64,000 nt of DNA from Acinetobacter qingfengensis (GCF_008693185.1 NZ_VXKN01000005.1:62001-126000), one strand, 5' to 3'; counted from the first letter of the stretch, positions 40,052 to 48,816 are shown. The notes: generated from the sequence alone by a model not told the origin. Numbers and translations: made by a program.

Positions 40052-40915
40052 GTGAATATTAATGAATCTGCTTTGCTAATAGAAATTGAAAATTGTATTG
40101 TTGGTGTTTGTAATAAAAAAATAGAATCTAAAGATTTTTATAGTTACTTATCCAGATTTTTGATTGAGTTTAATGAAATTTACAATCCTGATTATAGTTA
40201 CTTTGGTTGTATTGATGCATTTGTTGAATTACTTTACGAATTTCATGATTGGATTGATAATCCAAGTGAATTAATACGGCAATTGAAAAATCTGTCCTTT
40301 GAATATATCCAGCGTAGATTTAAATTTTATGTAAGTAGACATAAGCGCAAATTAAGAGATCATCGCTATAGTGAAAATGAAAATACTGAACAATTGCTTG
40401 AGCGTATGCGATCAGTATCAAAACGTTATGCACGGATTCTTGTAGTTAGGTTAGACCTTGCCTATAAGAAAAAATATCATCATTTGATTAGCATTACAGA
40501 TTTTGATAATGATATGAAGATATTGAGACAACGAATGAATAATCAGGATAGAACCTTTAAAGGATTGATTGAATATGCATGGGCACTAGAGCAAGGGACA
40601 GAAAAAGGCTATCACTGTCATCTTCTATTGGTGTATCGGGGACATGAACATCAAAATGGCTATGGTATTGCAAAACGTGTAGGTGAGATTTGGGGGGAAA
40701 TTACAGAAGGACAAGGCTATTATTTTAATTGCCATGACCCAGATTATTTAAGTCAGTTTAAGGATATGGGTAGATTGGGTATAGGCATGATTCGCACAGA
40801 CGATGCGGATCAAGTCGATAATATGCTTACTACGATTCAATACCTTGTACGACCTGAAAAAGAACAACAGCATTTAAGGGTTAAGGTCTGTAAGAGAATG
40901 AGGACGTTTGGCTGA
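40052..40915 (+). CDS. Inovirus Gp2/YagK-YfjJ-like replication protein
   Basis: The C-terminal half matches the YagK/YfjJ (inovirus Gp2) domain. It has YARILVVRLDLAYKKKYHHL, IEYAWALEQGTEKGYHCHLL with a His-x-His element like the HUH motif of rolling-circle initiators, RVGEIWGEITEGQGYYFNCH, and a final TIQYLVRPEKEQQHLRVKVC. These features suggest a replication initiator with a tyrosine near the C-terminus. GTG 40052 is favoured because AAGGA lies 6 bp upstream; the frame is open from ATG 40022. It is followed by a terminator-like hairpin. Such proteins occur in cryptic prophages and satellites. Confidence 0.8.
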   Translation: MNINESALLIEIENCIVGVCNKKIESKDFYSYLSRFLIEFNEIYNPDYSYFGCIDAFVELLYEFHDWIDNPSELIRQLKNLSFEYIQRRFKFYVSRHKRKLRDHRYSENENTEQLLERMRSVSKRYARILVVRLDLAYKKKYHHLISITDFDNDMKILRQRMNNQDRTFKGLIEYAWALEQGTEKGYHCHLLLVYRGHEHQNGYGIAKRVGEIWGEITEGQGYYFNCHDPDYLSQFKDMGRLGIGMIRTDDADQVDNMLTTIQYLVRPEKEQQHLRVKVCKRMRTFG

Positions 40916-40988
40916 TCCCAAAAAATCATAGATACACATCATTTAAGTGAACATGAATCTGTATTGATGACAGATTTTAATTTTTACA

Positions 40989-41016
40989 GGGCTTATCTAC
41001 AGGGTAAGTCCTTTTT
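40989..41016 (+). terminator. Terminator-like hairpin after the Gp2-like gene
   Basis: GGGCTTA and TAAGTCC form a 7-bp stem (one G-T pair) followed by TTTTT. It lies 70 bp after the stop and just before the zinc-ribbon gene. Confidence 0.55.
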
Positions 41017-41036
41017 CATTTAATGAGGTCTATCTT

Positions 41037-41315
41037 ATGAATATTACATGTCCCTATTGCTACTCTGAACATGTGAGCCGAGTGATGCCACAGCCATCAA
41101 GTTCCAACAGTAATCTGTCTTCCATGACCTGTGCTGGCATTGGTGCAACTTTATCTAAATCCTTGCCATTACCGAAAGCGATATCACCGTTATTAGGTGG
41201 ACTTGCTGGTGTGGTAGTCGGTGGTTTAATTGATGGCTTGATGCAACCCAATAAAACCATACAGCAGCCTATTCCATATTTTCATTGTCATAGTTGCCAA
41301 TGCGATTTTCAGTAA
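41037..41315 (+). CDS. Small zinc-ribbon protein with central glycine-rich helix
   Basis: The 92-residue protein has CPYC near residue 5 and CHSCQC near 86, enough for a single Zn ribbon. Between them lies a hydrophobic glycine-rich stretch (ISPLLGGLAGVVVGGLIDGL) that could be a membrane hairpin. It starts at ATG 41037 with GAGG upstream and precedes DUF932 by 30 bp. Similar small proteins occur with recombination modules in Acinetobacter elements; function unknown. Confidence 0.65.
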   Translation: MNITCPYCYSEHVSRVMPQPSSSNSNLSSMTCAGIGATLSKSLPLPKAISPLLGGLAGVVVGGLIDGLMQPNKTIQQPIPYFHCHSCQCDFQ

Positions 41316-41345
41316 CAGGATTAAATCAGAATAAGGAGTAATAAG

Positions 41346-42383
41346 ATGGCACATCAATTAGAACAAATGGCCTATGTCGGTGAAACCCCATGGCATGGTT
41401 TAGGCAATCAACTGACCCAGCATCAACCGATTGAAGTATGGGCACAGCAGGCTGGTATGGATTGGCGGATTGAATCCTCGGATGTCAGTTATATGGCTCA
41501 GAATGCACGGGGACAAAGCATTATCATGCCGTTTGAAGAACAACGGGTATTGTATCGCTCTGATACCCATGCGCCGTTATCCGTGGTCAGTCAGCGTTAT
41601 CAGGAAGTTCAGCCTCGTGAGATATTGGAATTTTATCGAGATTTAACTGAGCAATCAGGCTTTGAACTGGAAACTGCTGGAGTACTCAAAGGCGGTAAAA
41701 AGTTCTGGGCATTGGCACGTACAGGACAGAGTACTGCACTTAAAGGCAAGGATGTCAGCAATGGCTATATGCTACTGGCAACGGCTTGTGATGGTACGCT
41801 TGCCACCACAGCACAATTCACCTCAATCCGTGTGGTATGTAATAACACCTTGGCGATTGCCTTACAGGGACAGACAAACAATGCAGGTACGGTTAAAGTG
41901 CCACACAGTACCAAATTCGATGCCGAAGCGGTGAAACAACAACTGGGTATTTCGGTACAGGCATGGGATGAACACATGTACCAGATGAAACAACTGAGCC
42001 AGCGTAAAGTGTCACAAGGCGAAGCAGCCGCCTATTTCGATGCAGTATTTAACAATACCAACATGAGCATCCTTGATCAGGAGGAAAATATTATTCAGTT
42101 CTATCGGGATGTTGCTGCCAAAGCTGATAACCCTACGACTAAATCTGAACCCAATGGCAAAGCCATGTCCAAAGTGATGCAGATGTTTAATGGTCAGGGA
42201 CGTGGTGCGGAATTGTCCTCAGCTAAGAATACCGCCTATGGCTTACTCTGTTCCATGACTGAATATATTGACCATGAACGCAGAGCCATGAGTCGGGATC
42301 ATCGACTGGATTCTGCATGGTTTGGTGCTGGAGCGAATCTCAAACAGCGTAGCGTACAACAGGCACTCCAGTTTATTGTCTAA
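41346..42383 (+). CDS. DUF932 domain protein (phage/plasmid-like)
   Basis: The 345-residue protein begins MAHQLEQMAYVGETPWHGLG, the standard opening of the DUF932 phage/plasmid family (PWHGLG), and continues with SVVSQRYQEVQPREILEFYR, TSIRVVCNNTLAIAL and NTAYGLLCSMTEYIDHER. The molecular role is unknown, but the gene is common beside exonuclease and annealase genes in large plasmids, ICEs and phages. It is higher in GC than the genes at 37-40 kb, suggesting a module of different origin. A perfect terminator follows. Confidence 0.9.
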   Translation: MAHQLEQMAYVGETPWHGLGNQLTQHQPIEVWAQQAGMDWRIESSDVSYMAQNARGQSIIMPFEEQRVLYRSDTHAPLSVVSQRYQEVQPREILEFYRDLTEQSGFELETAGVLKGGKKFWALARTGQSTALKGKDVSNGYMLLATACDGTLATTAQFTSIRVVCNNTLAIALQGQTNNAGTVKVPHSTKFDAEAVKQQLGISVQAWDEHMYQMKQLSQRKVSQGEAAAYFDAVFNNTNMSILDQEENIIQFYRDVAAKADNPTTKSEPNGKAMSKVMQMFNGQGRGAELSSAKNTAYGLLCSMTEYIDHERRAMSRDHRLDSAWFGAGANLKQRSVQQALQFIV

Positions 42384-42427
42384 ACTAAACTTGTCATCAG
42401 TTTAAATTGTATGCATTCCTTCATTTG

Positions 42428-42455
42428 CCACATCTCCCCCAGATGTGGTTTTTTT
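42428..42455 (+). terminator. Rho-independent terminator after DUF932
   Basis: CCACATCT and AGATGTGG pair perfectly around CCCCC and are followed by seven Ts. It separates DUF932 from the YqaJ exonuclease gene, which must have its own promoter. Confidence 0.92.
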
Positions 42456-42494
42456 ATGCCGACATTTTAATTTTTTACCGAAATGGAGTATTTC

Positions 42495-43598
42495 ATGAAT
42501 AGCACACCTACTACTTTAGCATCCAACAATCATTTATCATCAGTGATTCCTGCACATTCTGTTTCTGCTTTAAATCCACCATCTATTAAGCAATATCCAT
42601 CTCGTCAATCTTTATCCAACAGAGCCAAACGGTTGATTAGTACCAAGAACATGAACCGTCAGGACTGGTTAAAGGTACGTCAACAAGGGATTGGTAGTAG
42701 TGATGCTGCCGCAGCCTGTGGACTTAATCCACATCAATCCATGCTGGAGCTGTGGATGCTGAAAACAGGACGCATGCCAAGTCCAGCCCAGCAACCCACA
42801 GAGCATCGTTATTCCCCTTTATATTGGGGACAACAATTGGAACCGTTGATTGCCAAATACTACCAGCACAAAACAGGGCATAAAGTTCGAAAAGTCAATG
42901 CAGTGTTACAACATGCTGATACAGACAAAGCCTTTATGTTGGCGAATCTAGATTATGCCGTGGTTGGATGTGATGATGTGCAGATACTGGAATGTAAATC
43001 CATCGGTGAATGGGGTGTCAAACACTGGAAAGAAGGTGTGCCGTTATATGTCTTGATACAGGTACAACATCAATTGGCGGTGACAGGCAAACAGGCAGCG
43101 CATATTTGTGCCTTGTTCTGTGGACATGAAGCCAGAATCTTTAAGGTAGAGCGCAATGAAATTGTGATTCAGCGATTAATTGCCAGTGAACGTATTTTCT
43201 GGGATTGTGTGGAACGGGATATTCCACCGAGTGTCGATGCCAGCGAATCTGCGGCCAAAGCCTTACAACTTTTATATCCTGAACATACCCCCTTAGAAAC
43301 CGTTGATTTTAGTACGCTAGTCGGAGTAGACCAGTTATTTAATGATTTACTGCTGGAAGAACAGCAATTGGCACAGCACCAGACTAAATATGATTATCTC
43401 AAGCATCGTATTCAATCCTTGATGAAAGATGCTGAACGAGCCGTCTTTAGCAAAGGCAGTGTGACATGGAAAAAATCCAAAGACAGTATCGTATTGGATC
43501 ATAAGCAGTTACTGAAACAACAGCCTGAACTACTGCAACAGTATCCACAAACCCGACACGGCAGTCGACGTTTTAATGTCTATCCTGCAAAAGCGTAA
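42495..43598 (+). CDS. YqaJ-type viral recombinase exonuclease
   Basis: From ATG 42495 (GGAG 6 bp upstream; an ATG at 42483 overlaps it) the protein has 367 residues. It shows QQGIGSSDAAAACGLNPHQS near residue 60, the PD-(D/E)xK core in LANLDYAVVG with LECKSIGEWG, and QVQHQLAVTG, all as in YqaJ/lambda-exonuclease nucleases. It would resect double-strand ends to give single-stranded DNA for annealing. No Bet/RecT/Erf annealase is adjacent, which is unusual. Confidence 0.9.
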   Translation: MNSTPTTLASNNHLSSVIPAHSVSALNPPSIKQYPSRQSLSNRAKRLISTKNMNRQDWLKVRQQGIGSSDAAAACGLNPHQSMLELWMLKTGRMPSPAQQPTEHRYSPLYWGQQLEPLIAKYYQHKTGHKVRKVNAVLQHADTDKAFMLANLDYAVVGCDDVQILECKSIGEWGVKHWKEGVPLYVLIQVQHQLAVTGKQAAHICALFCGHEARIFKVERNEIVIQRLIASERIFWDCVERDIPPSVDASESAAKALQLLYPEHTPLETVDFSTLVGVDQLFNDLLLEEQQLAQHQTKYDYLKHRIQSLMKDAERAVFSKGSVTWKKSKDSIVLDHKQLLKQQPELLQQYPQTRHGSRRFNVYPAKA

Positions 43599-43681
43599 AT
43601 CTTCTATCTGCATCAATGAAATATTAAACAGATTTTTATCACAGCAAACGTTTACTTATTTATTTCCCAAATTTAAAAAAT

Positions 43682-43744
43682 CTGCAAAGCCACCCCATTT
43701 GCCCTTTCTTCAAATATGAAGAAAGGGCGTTGGCGCAGCTTTGC
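43682..43744. other. Two-level inverted repeat between exonuclease and metal-binding gene
   Basis: GCCCTTTCTTCA (43701-43712) and TGAAGAAAGGGC (43717-43728) form a perfect 12-bp stem with an AATA loop. It sits inside outer arms TGCAAAGC (43682-43689) and GCTTTGCA (43737-43744). There is no U tract, so it is not a simple terminator. It lies in a 288-bp gap with no ORF and may be a structured leader RNA, small RNA or protein-binding site. Confidence 0.6.
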
Positions 43745-43886
43745 ATTCTTGCATATCGCACAATAATTTCTCTCATGACCTGTGATTGGAAATCATTTTT
43801 TTAGACCGTTTAAAAATAGGGCGTGGGAGTAGTGCATTCAATAGATTTGGGGAATCCGTAAATAAGTGCAATCGAGGACAATCATC

Positions 43887-44831
43887 ATGATTAAAGGTTT
43901 AGCCATTACCCCACCTGTGTTGGGGCGTATTAGTATCGGTAAAATTGTAGAAAAGAACGGTAAACGACTGCCTGAAAAGGATGACCAGTTTACCATCACC
44001 AGCCAGATTCAAAATAAGGATGGCTGGGTCAAGCATCCACTGGATGAGCAGCTTAGAGCCAAAGCACAAAATGGCAAACTCAGAACCATTCCAGTGCGTA
44101 TGATTTTTAATGATCCTGAACTGAATTTAAGAGCGGAATATACTTTATTTGACCGTCAAACAGGACGACCTGTCTGTGTCGGTAATGGCGAAAGCTGTCA
44201 ACGCCTTACGCAACAGGGTGTAGAACAATTGTCCTGTCCATCGCCTGACTTATGCCCACTGGCACAAGGTGGACAATGCAAACCCTATGGTCGTTTACAT
44301 GTCAATCTGGATGACAGTGATGAATTGGGGACATTTATCTTTAGAACCACAGGCTACAACAGTATTCGCACACTGGCAGCACGTTTAAGTTATTACCATG
44401 CGGCATCTTGCGGACTATTGTCATGTTTACCGTTACAACTGACCTTAAGGGGTAAGTCCACCACACAGAGTTATCGTACCCCAGTATATTACGTGGATTT
44501 AACGTTGAGAGATGGCGTGTGTTTAAAAGATGCCATTCAAATGGCGAAAGAAGTCGATCAACACAGTAAGGATGCGGGCTTTTATCAGGAGGCTTTGGAT
44601 TTTATTGCTAAAGCAGGCTTTAACAATGCGGTATTTGAATTACAGGAGGATGACGGCATGCAGATTGCGGAGGAGTTTTATCCTGAAATCAGTGAACAGG
44701 CAGAACATTCACATATAGAGGCACAACAGCTACAAAAAGCAAAAACACAGCATAACAGCGAGCATACCGAGCTTAATCCTGTGATGCAATTAACACAGGG
44801 ATTACGGCAAAGTGTCAAGGCAGTGAACTAA
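43887..44831 (+). CDS. Cysteine-rich hydrolase/metal-binding-like protein of recombination modules
   Basis: From ATG 43887 (GAGGA upstream; GTG 43866 is less likely) the protein has 314 residues. It begins MIKGLAITPPVLGRISIGKI and has a four-cysteine knuckle near residues 125-148: GESCQRLTQQG, CPSPDLCPLAQGGQC and KPYGRLHV. This family is annotated as hydrolase or metal-binding protein and travels with DUF932 and exonuclease genes. It also resembles phage recombination directionality factors of the Gp3 type. That second idea is tentative. Confidence 0.75.
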   Translation: MIKGLAITPPVLGRISIGKIVEKNGKRLPEKDDQFTITSQIQNKDGWVKHPLDEQLRAKAQNGKLRTIPVRMIFNDPELNLRAEYTLFDRQTGRPVCVGNGESCQRLTQQGVEQLSCPSPDLCPLAQGGQCKPYGRLHVNLDDSDELGTFIFRTTGYNSIRTLAARLSYYHAASCGLLSCLPLQLTLRGKSTTQSYRTPVYYVDLTLRDGVCLKDAIQMAKEVDQHSKDAGFYQEALDFIAKAGFNNAVFELQEDDGMQIAEEFYPEISEQAEHSHIEAQQLQKAKTQHNSEHTELNPVMQLTQGLRQSVKAVN

Positions 44832-44877
44832 ACCTGAATCATGGCTCAAGGTTAAAAAATACAGAACACCGACTTGT

Positions 44878-44899
44878 ATCGAGAGAAACCGCTCTCGAT
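44878..44899 (+). promoter_or_regulatory. Perfect hairpin in the alpA leader
   Basis: ATCGAGAG and CTCTCGAT pair around AAACCG, ending 19 bp before the alpA ATG. It could be an operator for autoregulation or an RNA structure in the leader. No U tract follows. Confidence 0.5.
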
Positions 44900-44918
44900 C
44901 ACATTTCGGAGAAATTAC

Positions 44919-45146
44919 ATGAACGCATCTACTGAGTATCAATATCGTATCTTTAACATTAAAGCTGTGATTGAAGTCACTGCCTTAAGTCGTTCGACCA
45001 TCTATGAACTGATTAAACCAACATCACCGTATTACGATGCAAGTTTCCCCAAACCAGTACGTTTAACAGAAATCCGTATTGGCTGGGTGTCGCAGGAAAT
45101 CTACGACTGGCTAGAGTCGAAGATTGCACAACGGGAGGATAAATAG
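44919..45146 (+). CDS. AlpA family excisionase/regulator
   Basis: The 75-residue protein has a MerR-like helix-turn-helix with YRIFNIKAVIEVTALSRSTI followed by YELI, then FPKPVRLTEIRIGWVSQEIY and DWLES, the AlpA signature. AlpA proteins activate excision or act as directionality factors in P4-like elements. Start is ATG 44919 after CGGAGA; the frame opens earlier at 44874 but that region is the hairpin leader. It closes the recombination module and has its own terminator. Confidence 0.88.
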   Translation: MNASTEYQYRIFNIKAVIEVTALSRSTIYELIKPTSPYYDASFPKPVRLTEIRIGWVSQEIYDWLESKIAQREDK

Positions 45147-45172
45147 AGGGAGGTGACTCCCTTTATTTTTTT
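45147..45172 (+). terminator. Rho-independent terminator after alpA
   Basis: AGGGAG and CTCCCT pair around GTGA, directly after the alpA stop, followed by TTTATTTTTTT. Confidence 0.88.
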
Positions 45173-45249
45173 ATTGGCTGGACTGAGATCCAAAGAAAGA
45201 TTGTTTTGAAAAAATTGCTCTGTTATTATTTGTATAAACACTATTTGAT

Positions 45250-46281
45250 TTAAACCCATCGAGTGGATTTAAATTGATTAAGAAAATAATGAGTCATGTT
45301 GACACATAACAACATTAAACAAACAGCTAGTGTTATAGAAATAGCTCTATACATACTTTCACCAATTTGATTGTTCATTGGTGTTAAAGAACCATAGAGA
45401 ATAGCAATTGTTGTGGTACCAGGAAACCCTTTACCAGGTATCCCTTCACGTGCATGCTCAGTACAGAAAATTAGCATGCCAATAATATAAAAAATTAATG
45501 TAATCAGCCATATATGACTTAAATTATTAACGATAAGTTGAATAAGCATTACAAAACAACAGCTAGTAAATACACCTAGTAATCTTTTTTGCGCAGATAT
45601 CCAAATCATATCTCGTCGCAGACTCATTAATACAAGAATAGTTGCAATTTGTGCTCCAAAAGAATCACTTAACGATAATGACTGAAATACAATAAATTGC
45701 ATGCAACAGCATATCGTTCCAAGCCAAACACGATGATTTAGTTGTATTCTGGTTAAATGTGGTGGTGAAGGCGGTGGTAGTTTCTTTCCTTTGTCTGGGA
45801 ATAGTAAAAATGCTAAATAACTGACGATTACAGAAATAATAGAGGCAGTAATTTGTGCATAAAATAGAGAATTCCAGCTTGTTGCATCATAGCTTGCTAA
45901 ATGAACAATACTGGTAAGGATACAGACAGATGAGGCACCAAAAATAAATAACCCTTGAACCATACACTTAAAACATAGCCATGAAAAAAATGTAAAACAT
46001 AAAAGCATTATTATTGGATGTGGAGAAAGTTTAGCCACCAAAAAACCAGATGCCATCAGTCCAAATACCGTACTTGCTAAGAATTCAATGGTAATCTTCG
46101 CATTGGTTCTTGTTGGAATGAATCCCAACAAAACAAGTGGGTAAACACCGTAGAATGCTCCATAAGGCAAATCAAACATACTCGCAATACACCATCCAAG
46201 TGTCGCCCCTAAGGTCATACGCTTAGCCTGTTGCCAAGCATTTTCATCAATTGATGCTTTCCAAAGATGTTTAATATACAT
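45250..46281 (-). CDS. DUF2955/FUSC-like membrane protein of an efflux system
   Basis: The 343-residue protein has about ten membrane helices in two halves separated by a cytoplasmic loop (KGKKLPPPSPPHLTRI), as in aromatic-acid exporter (AaeB-like) permeases. The C-terminal half reads LSDSFGAQIATILVLMSLRR. It overlaps the HlyD-family gene by 11 bp, and the pair is divergent from a LysR gene. This is the arrangement of AaeR-AaeAB-like exporters of weak acids or other toxic compounds. Substrate unknown. Confidence 0.8.
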   Translation of the reverse strand: MYIKHLWKASIDENAWQQAKRMTLGATLGWCIASMFDLPYGAFYGVYPLVLLGFIPTRTNAKITIEFLASTVFGLMASGFLVAKLSPHPIIMLLCFTFFSWLCFKCMVQGLFIFGASSVCILTSIVHLASYDATSWNSLFYAQITASIISVIVSYLAFLLFPDKGKKLPPPSPPHLTRIQLNHRVWLGTICCCMQFIVFQSLSLSDSFGAQIATILVLMSLRRDMIWISAQKRLLGVFTSCCFVMLIQLIVNNLSHIWLITLIFYIIGMLIFCTEHAREGIPGKGFPGTTTIAILYGSLTPMNNQIGESMYRAISITLAVCLMLLCVNMTHYFLNQFKSTRWV

Positions 46282-47335
46282 ACTTAAAGATAGCTCCTAG
46301 ATGAATTTGAAGTCGACCTATCAGTCGCGTCAATATATTATTGTTTGGGATTAACTGAACAGTACAACGTGACCCACTTGCAATATCAACATCATCAGGC
46401 ATATCATCAATTAAAATATCTACACGTAAGCGTTCTGCACGACGTAACCAACGATCAGTTTGAGTTGTTGCTGCAAGGCTTGCATTCGCATTGAGTTGTC
46501 CTTGTTCAATACCAGATTCAATGGCTTGCACCTTACCACTAAAAACTTTACCAGGTATTTTATCAAAACTTATATATGCAATATCCCCAGCCTCAACATG
46601 ACTTAATGTTTTTTCCCTAAAATCTGCTGTAATAATGGGCTTGTTTTGAACCACTGCGAGAACAGGAACGCCTTTGGTGGCATAATCTCCAACATGAAGT
46701 TGAAGATTAGTCACTTTACCATCAGTTGCAGCGATCACAACTGTACGTTTAAGGTCACGATTTGCAATAGATAAATTTTGCTGTGCGATTTGGATATCAA
46801 CGTTATTATTTTCTTTTTTGCTATATTCAACTTCTAACTCTTTGAGTTTTGCTATTTTATACTCTAGTTCAGCAAGTGCCTGATCACGCATGGTAAATGC
46901 ATCATTCCTTTCATCTTTAGACATTGCATTAATATCTAATTCTGAAATTCGCTTAGCATGATCATTTGCTTTAGAGACCTGTGCCTTTGCACTCTTTACG
47001 TCTGATTGAGCCGCTATGATTTGGGCATATAACTTTTGATTATTCTGTTTCGCTTTATTTAATTGCAATTGGGCAGCATAAACATCTTGTTGATATGATG
47101 TTGCATCAAGTGAAAAAAGTGGTTCTCCTTTTTTAACGTATTGATTGTTCTCAATATGCAAACTAACAACTTGCCCTGACACATCTGGTGCAACCTGAGT
47201 AATAGGTAAATAGACACGAGAATGCGGTGTTAGTGGAAAAAAGAAATCAGCGAAGATTAGATAAACAATCAGTAAGAGTCCAGCAATTGTAAACCTTAAT
47301 ACTGTTTTTCTAAAAATATCATCAGCATTTGCCAT
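46271..47335 (-). CDS. HlyD family periplasmic adaptor (membrane fusion protein)
   Basis: The 354-residue protein has one N-terminal membrane helix (FTIAGLLLIVYLIFADFFFP) and a lipoyl/barrel-sandwich half motif VAPDVSGQVVSLHIENNQYV followed by KKGEPLF. A coiled coil (about 85-190) and the second half motif ATDGKVTNLQLHVGDYATKG follow. This is the EmrA/AaeA type. It is the first gene of a two-gene leftward operon with the DUF2955 permease. Confidence 0.9.
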   Translation of the reverse strand: MANADDIFRKTVLRFTIAGLLLIVYLIFADFFFPLTPHSRVYLPITQVAPDVSGQVVSLHIENNQYVKKGEPLFSLDATSYQQDVYAAQLQLNKAKQNNQKLYAQIIAAQSDVKSAKAQVSKANDHAKRISELDINAMSKDERNDAFTMRDQALAELEYKIAKLKELEVEYSKKENNNVDIQIAQQNLSIANRDLKRTVVIAATDGKVTNLQLHVGDYATKGVPVLAVVQNKPIITADFREKTLSHVEAGDIAYISFDKIPGKVFSGKVQAIESGIEQGQLNANASLAATTQTDRWLRRAERLRVDILIDDMPDDVDIASGSRCTVQLIPNNNILTRLIGRLQIHLGAIFKYVY

Positions 47336-47395
47336 ATAGATGACTCCAAAAAGAACTATTGAAGCGGTTTTACTGCAAATGGGAAATAGATATAA

Positions 47396-47412
47396 TGCAA
47401 GTTATCCTTGCA
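47396..47412. promoter_or_regulatory. Dyad in the divergent LysR/HlyD promoter region
   Basis: TGCAAG-TTATC-CTTGCA is a 17-bp dyad 20 bp before the LysR start and 60 bp before the HlyD start. The size suits a LysR-type box regulating both promoters. Inferred from symmetry and position. Confidence 0.55.
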
Positions 47413-47431
47413 AAAAATGCAATTATGAACA

Positions 47432-48325
47432 ATGAAAAATAGTATCAATGACATGGCGTTATTTATTAAAATTGTAGAAAATGGATCGCTAACACGTACC
47501 GCTATAGCATTGGATATGTCACTTTCAGCAGTGAGTCGTCATTTAAAAGAACTAGAACAACGATTGGATGTTTGTTTAATTATTCGACATGCTCAGCAAT
47601 TTAAAATGACGAATGAAGGTACCATCTACTACCAAAATGCCAAAGCCATTATGAAAAGTATTGATGAACTTGAAGAAGAAGTAAGAGGGAAAGGGGTACT
47701 TCGGGGAAATTTAAAAATAAGTACTACACATGGATTTGGAAAAAAGCATATGGCTCCTCTTTTAGCAAAATTTTCAAAAATGCACCCAGAGCTTAGAATT
47801 TCATTAAGTCTTTTAAATAACCTAAGTTTTATGGGAGATAGCATAGACATTGCTCTTATGGTTAATCCACCTAAAAATGATAATTATGTGATGGATGTCG
47901 TTCTAAAAGACAATTATGTAATTGTTGCCTCACCAGATTACTTACAGCGAACACCAGAAATTAACACTCCTTCAGATTTGTTAAAACATCATTGCTTATG
48001 CCTTAATAATGATAGAATTATAATGAATAAATGGTCATTTTATCTTGATGGATATGAGAATAATGTTCAAGTTCAACCTTACTTATTAACAGATAGTGGC
48101 GAAACACTAAGAGATTGGGCATTAGCTGGCGAAGGGGTTGCCTATAAACTGAGTTGGGATCTTGTCGATGATATAAATACTGGGAGATTGATTCAATGTT
48201 TACCCCATTTGAAAACTGAACAATTGGAATTATGTATTGTCTATCGGAAGCAACGAAACCAACCTGCACGTATACGTGAAATGATTAAATTTTTAAAGGC
48301 AAATATATTAAATTCTTTAAGCTAG
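47432..48325 (+). CDS. LysR family regulator of the adjacent efflux operon
   Basis: The 297-residue protein has the N-terminal HTH (GSLTRTAIALDMSLSAVSRH then LKELEQRLDVCLIIRH) and an effector domain beginning GNLKISTTHGFGKKHMAPLL. It is divergent from the HlyD/DUF2955 operon with a 96-bp shared region containing a dyad, as in AaeR-type control. A hairpin (48360-48381) follows its stop. Confidence 0.92.
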   Translation: MKNSINDMALFIKIVENGSLTRTAIALDMSLSAVSRHLKELEQRLDVCLIIRHAQQFKMTNEGTIYYQNAKAIMKSIDELEEEVRGKGVLRGNLKISTTHGFGKKHMAPLLAKFSKMHPELRISLSLLNNLSFMGDSIDIALMVNPPKNDNYVMDVVLKDNYVIVASPDYLQRTPEINTPSDLLKHHCLCLNNDRIIMNKWSFYLDGYENNVQVQPYLLTDSGETLRDWALAGEGVAYKLSWDLVDDINTGRLIQCLPHLKTEQLELCIVYRKQRNQPARIREMIKFLKANILNSLS

Positions 48326-48396
48326 CTTAAATTAGTATAAGGTGATAAAAATCATAAACATTAGGGAGCGAACTCCCTAATAGCCTTGAACCTTGA

Positions 48397-48430
48397 TTAC
48401 CACGCACAAATTTTAAAATCATTCCCGATC
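48397..48430 (-). pseudogene. 3' end of a second copy of the 48989-49345 exported-protein gene
   Basis: The leftward frame reads GNDFKICAW then stop, almost identical to the last residues of the intact gene (GNDFKVCAW). It is cut off exactly where the IS3-type end begins at 48431. It shows there once was a paralogous copy here. Confidence 0.7.
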
Positions 48431-48632
48431 TGATCTGACCCCAATAAGTTGGACAGTTGATTAAAAAGCTTTTAAGGACTGAGTTCTATACTGTACAGGG
48501 CTTAGTCCTTTTAATTTCACTTTGATTCTTTCATGATTGTAATAGTGAATATATTTTTTCACGGTTTGTTCCAATTCATCAACTGAATTAAATTCCTCAC
48601 CATAGAAACATTCGGATTTTAGTATTCCAAAG
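48431..48632 (-). mobile_element. IS3-family transposase 3' fragment
   Basis: The end TGATCTGACCCCAATAAGTT matches an IS3-family terminal repeat. The leftward frame reads FFGILKSECFYGEEFNSVDE, LEQTVKKYIHYYNHERIKVK and LKGLSPVQYRTQSLKAF, the standard C-terminus of IS3 OrfB, ending with a stop at 48461-48463. The rest of the element is missing; the break at 48632 is joined directly to another IS. Confidence 0.88.
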
Positions 48633-48816
48633 AAGGACTGGCTGAAATTCTATAATACTGAACGGACTCATCAAGGAAAAATGTCTTGTGGTCGTACACC
48701 ATTTGAAACTTTACTTGATGGAAAACGAATTTGGGTTGAGAAAAATTTAGCTCAAATTTAACCTGACAGACACAATAAAAAATGGGTAGCTGTCAGATCA
48801 GGTTTGAGCTAGTACA
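48633..48816 (+). mobile_element. IS481-family transposase 3' fragment
   Basis: The rightward frame reads KDWLKFYNTERTHQGKMSCG, RTPFETLLDGKRIWVEKNLA then QI and stop at 48761, the C-terminus of IS481-type transposases. The terminal repeat ends in GGTTTGAGCTAGTACA at 48816. The 5' part is missing. Confidence 0.85.

Noticed and set aside
43701..43728. Terminator for the exonuclease gene
   Set aside because: The stem is strong but no U tract follows on either strand and it lies more than 100 bp after the stop, so it is reported as a structured element.
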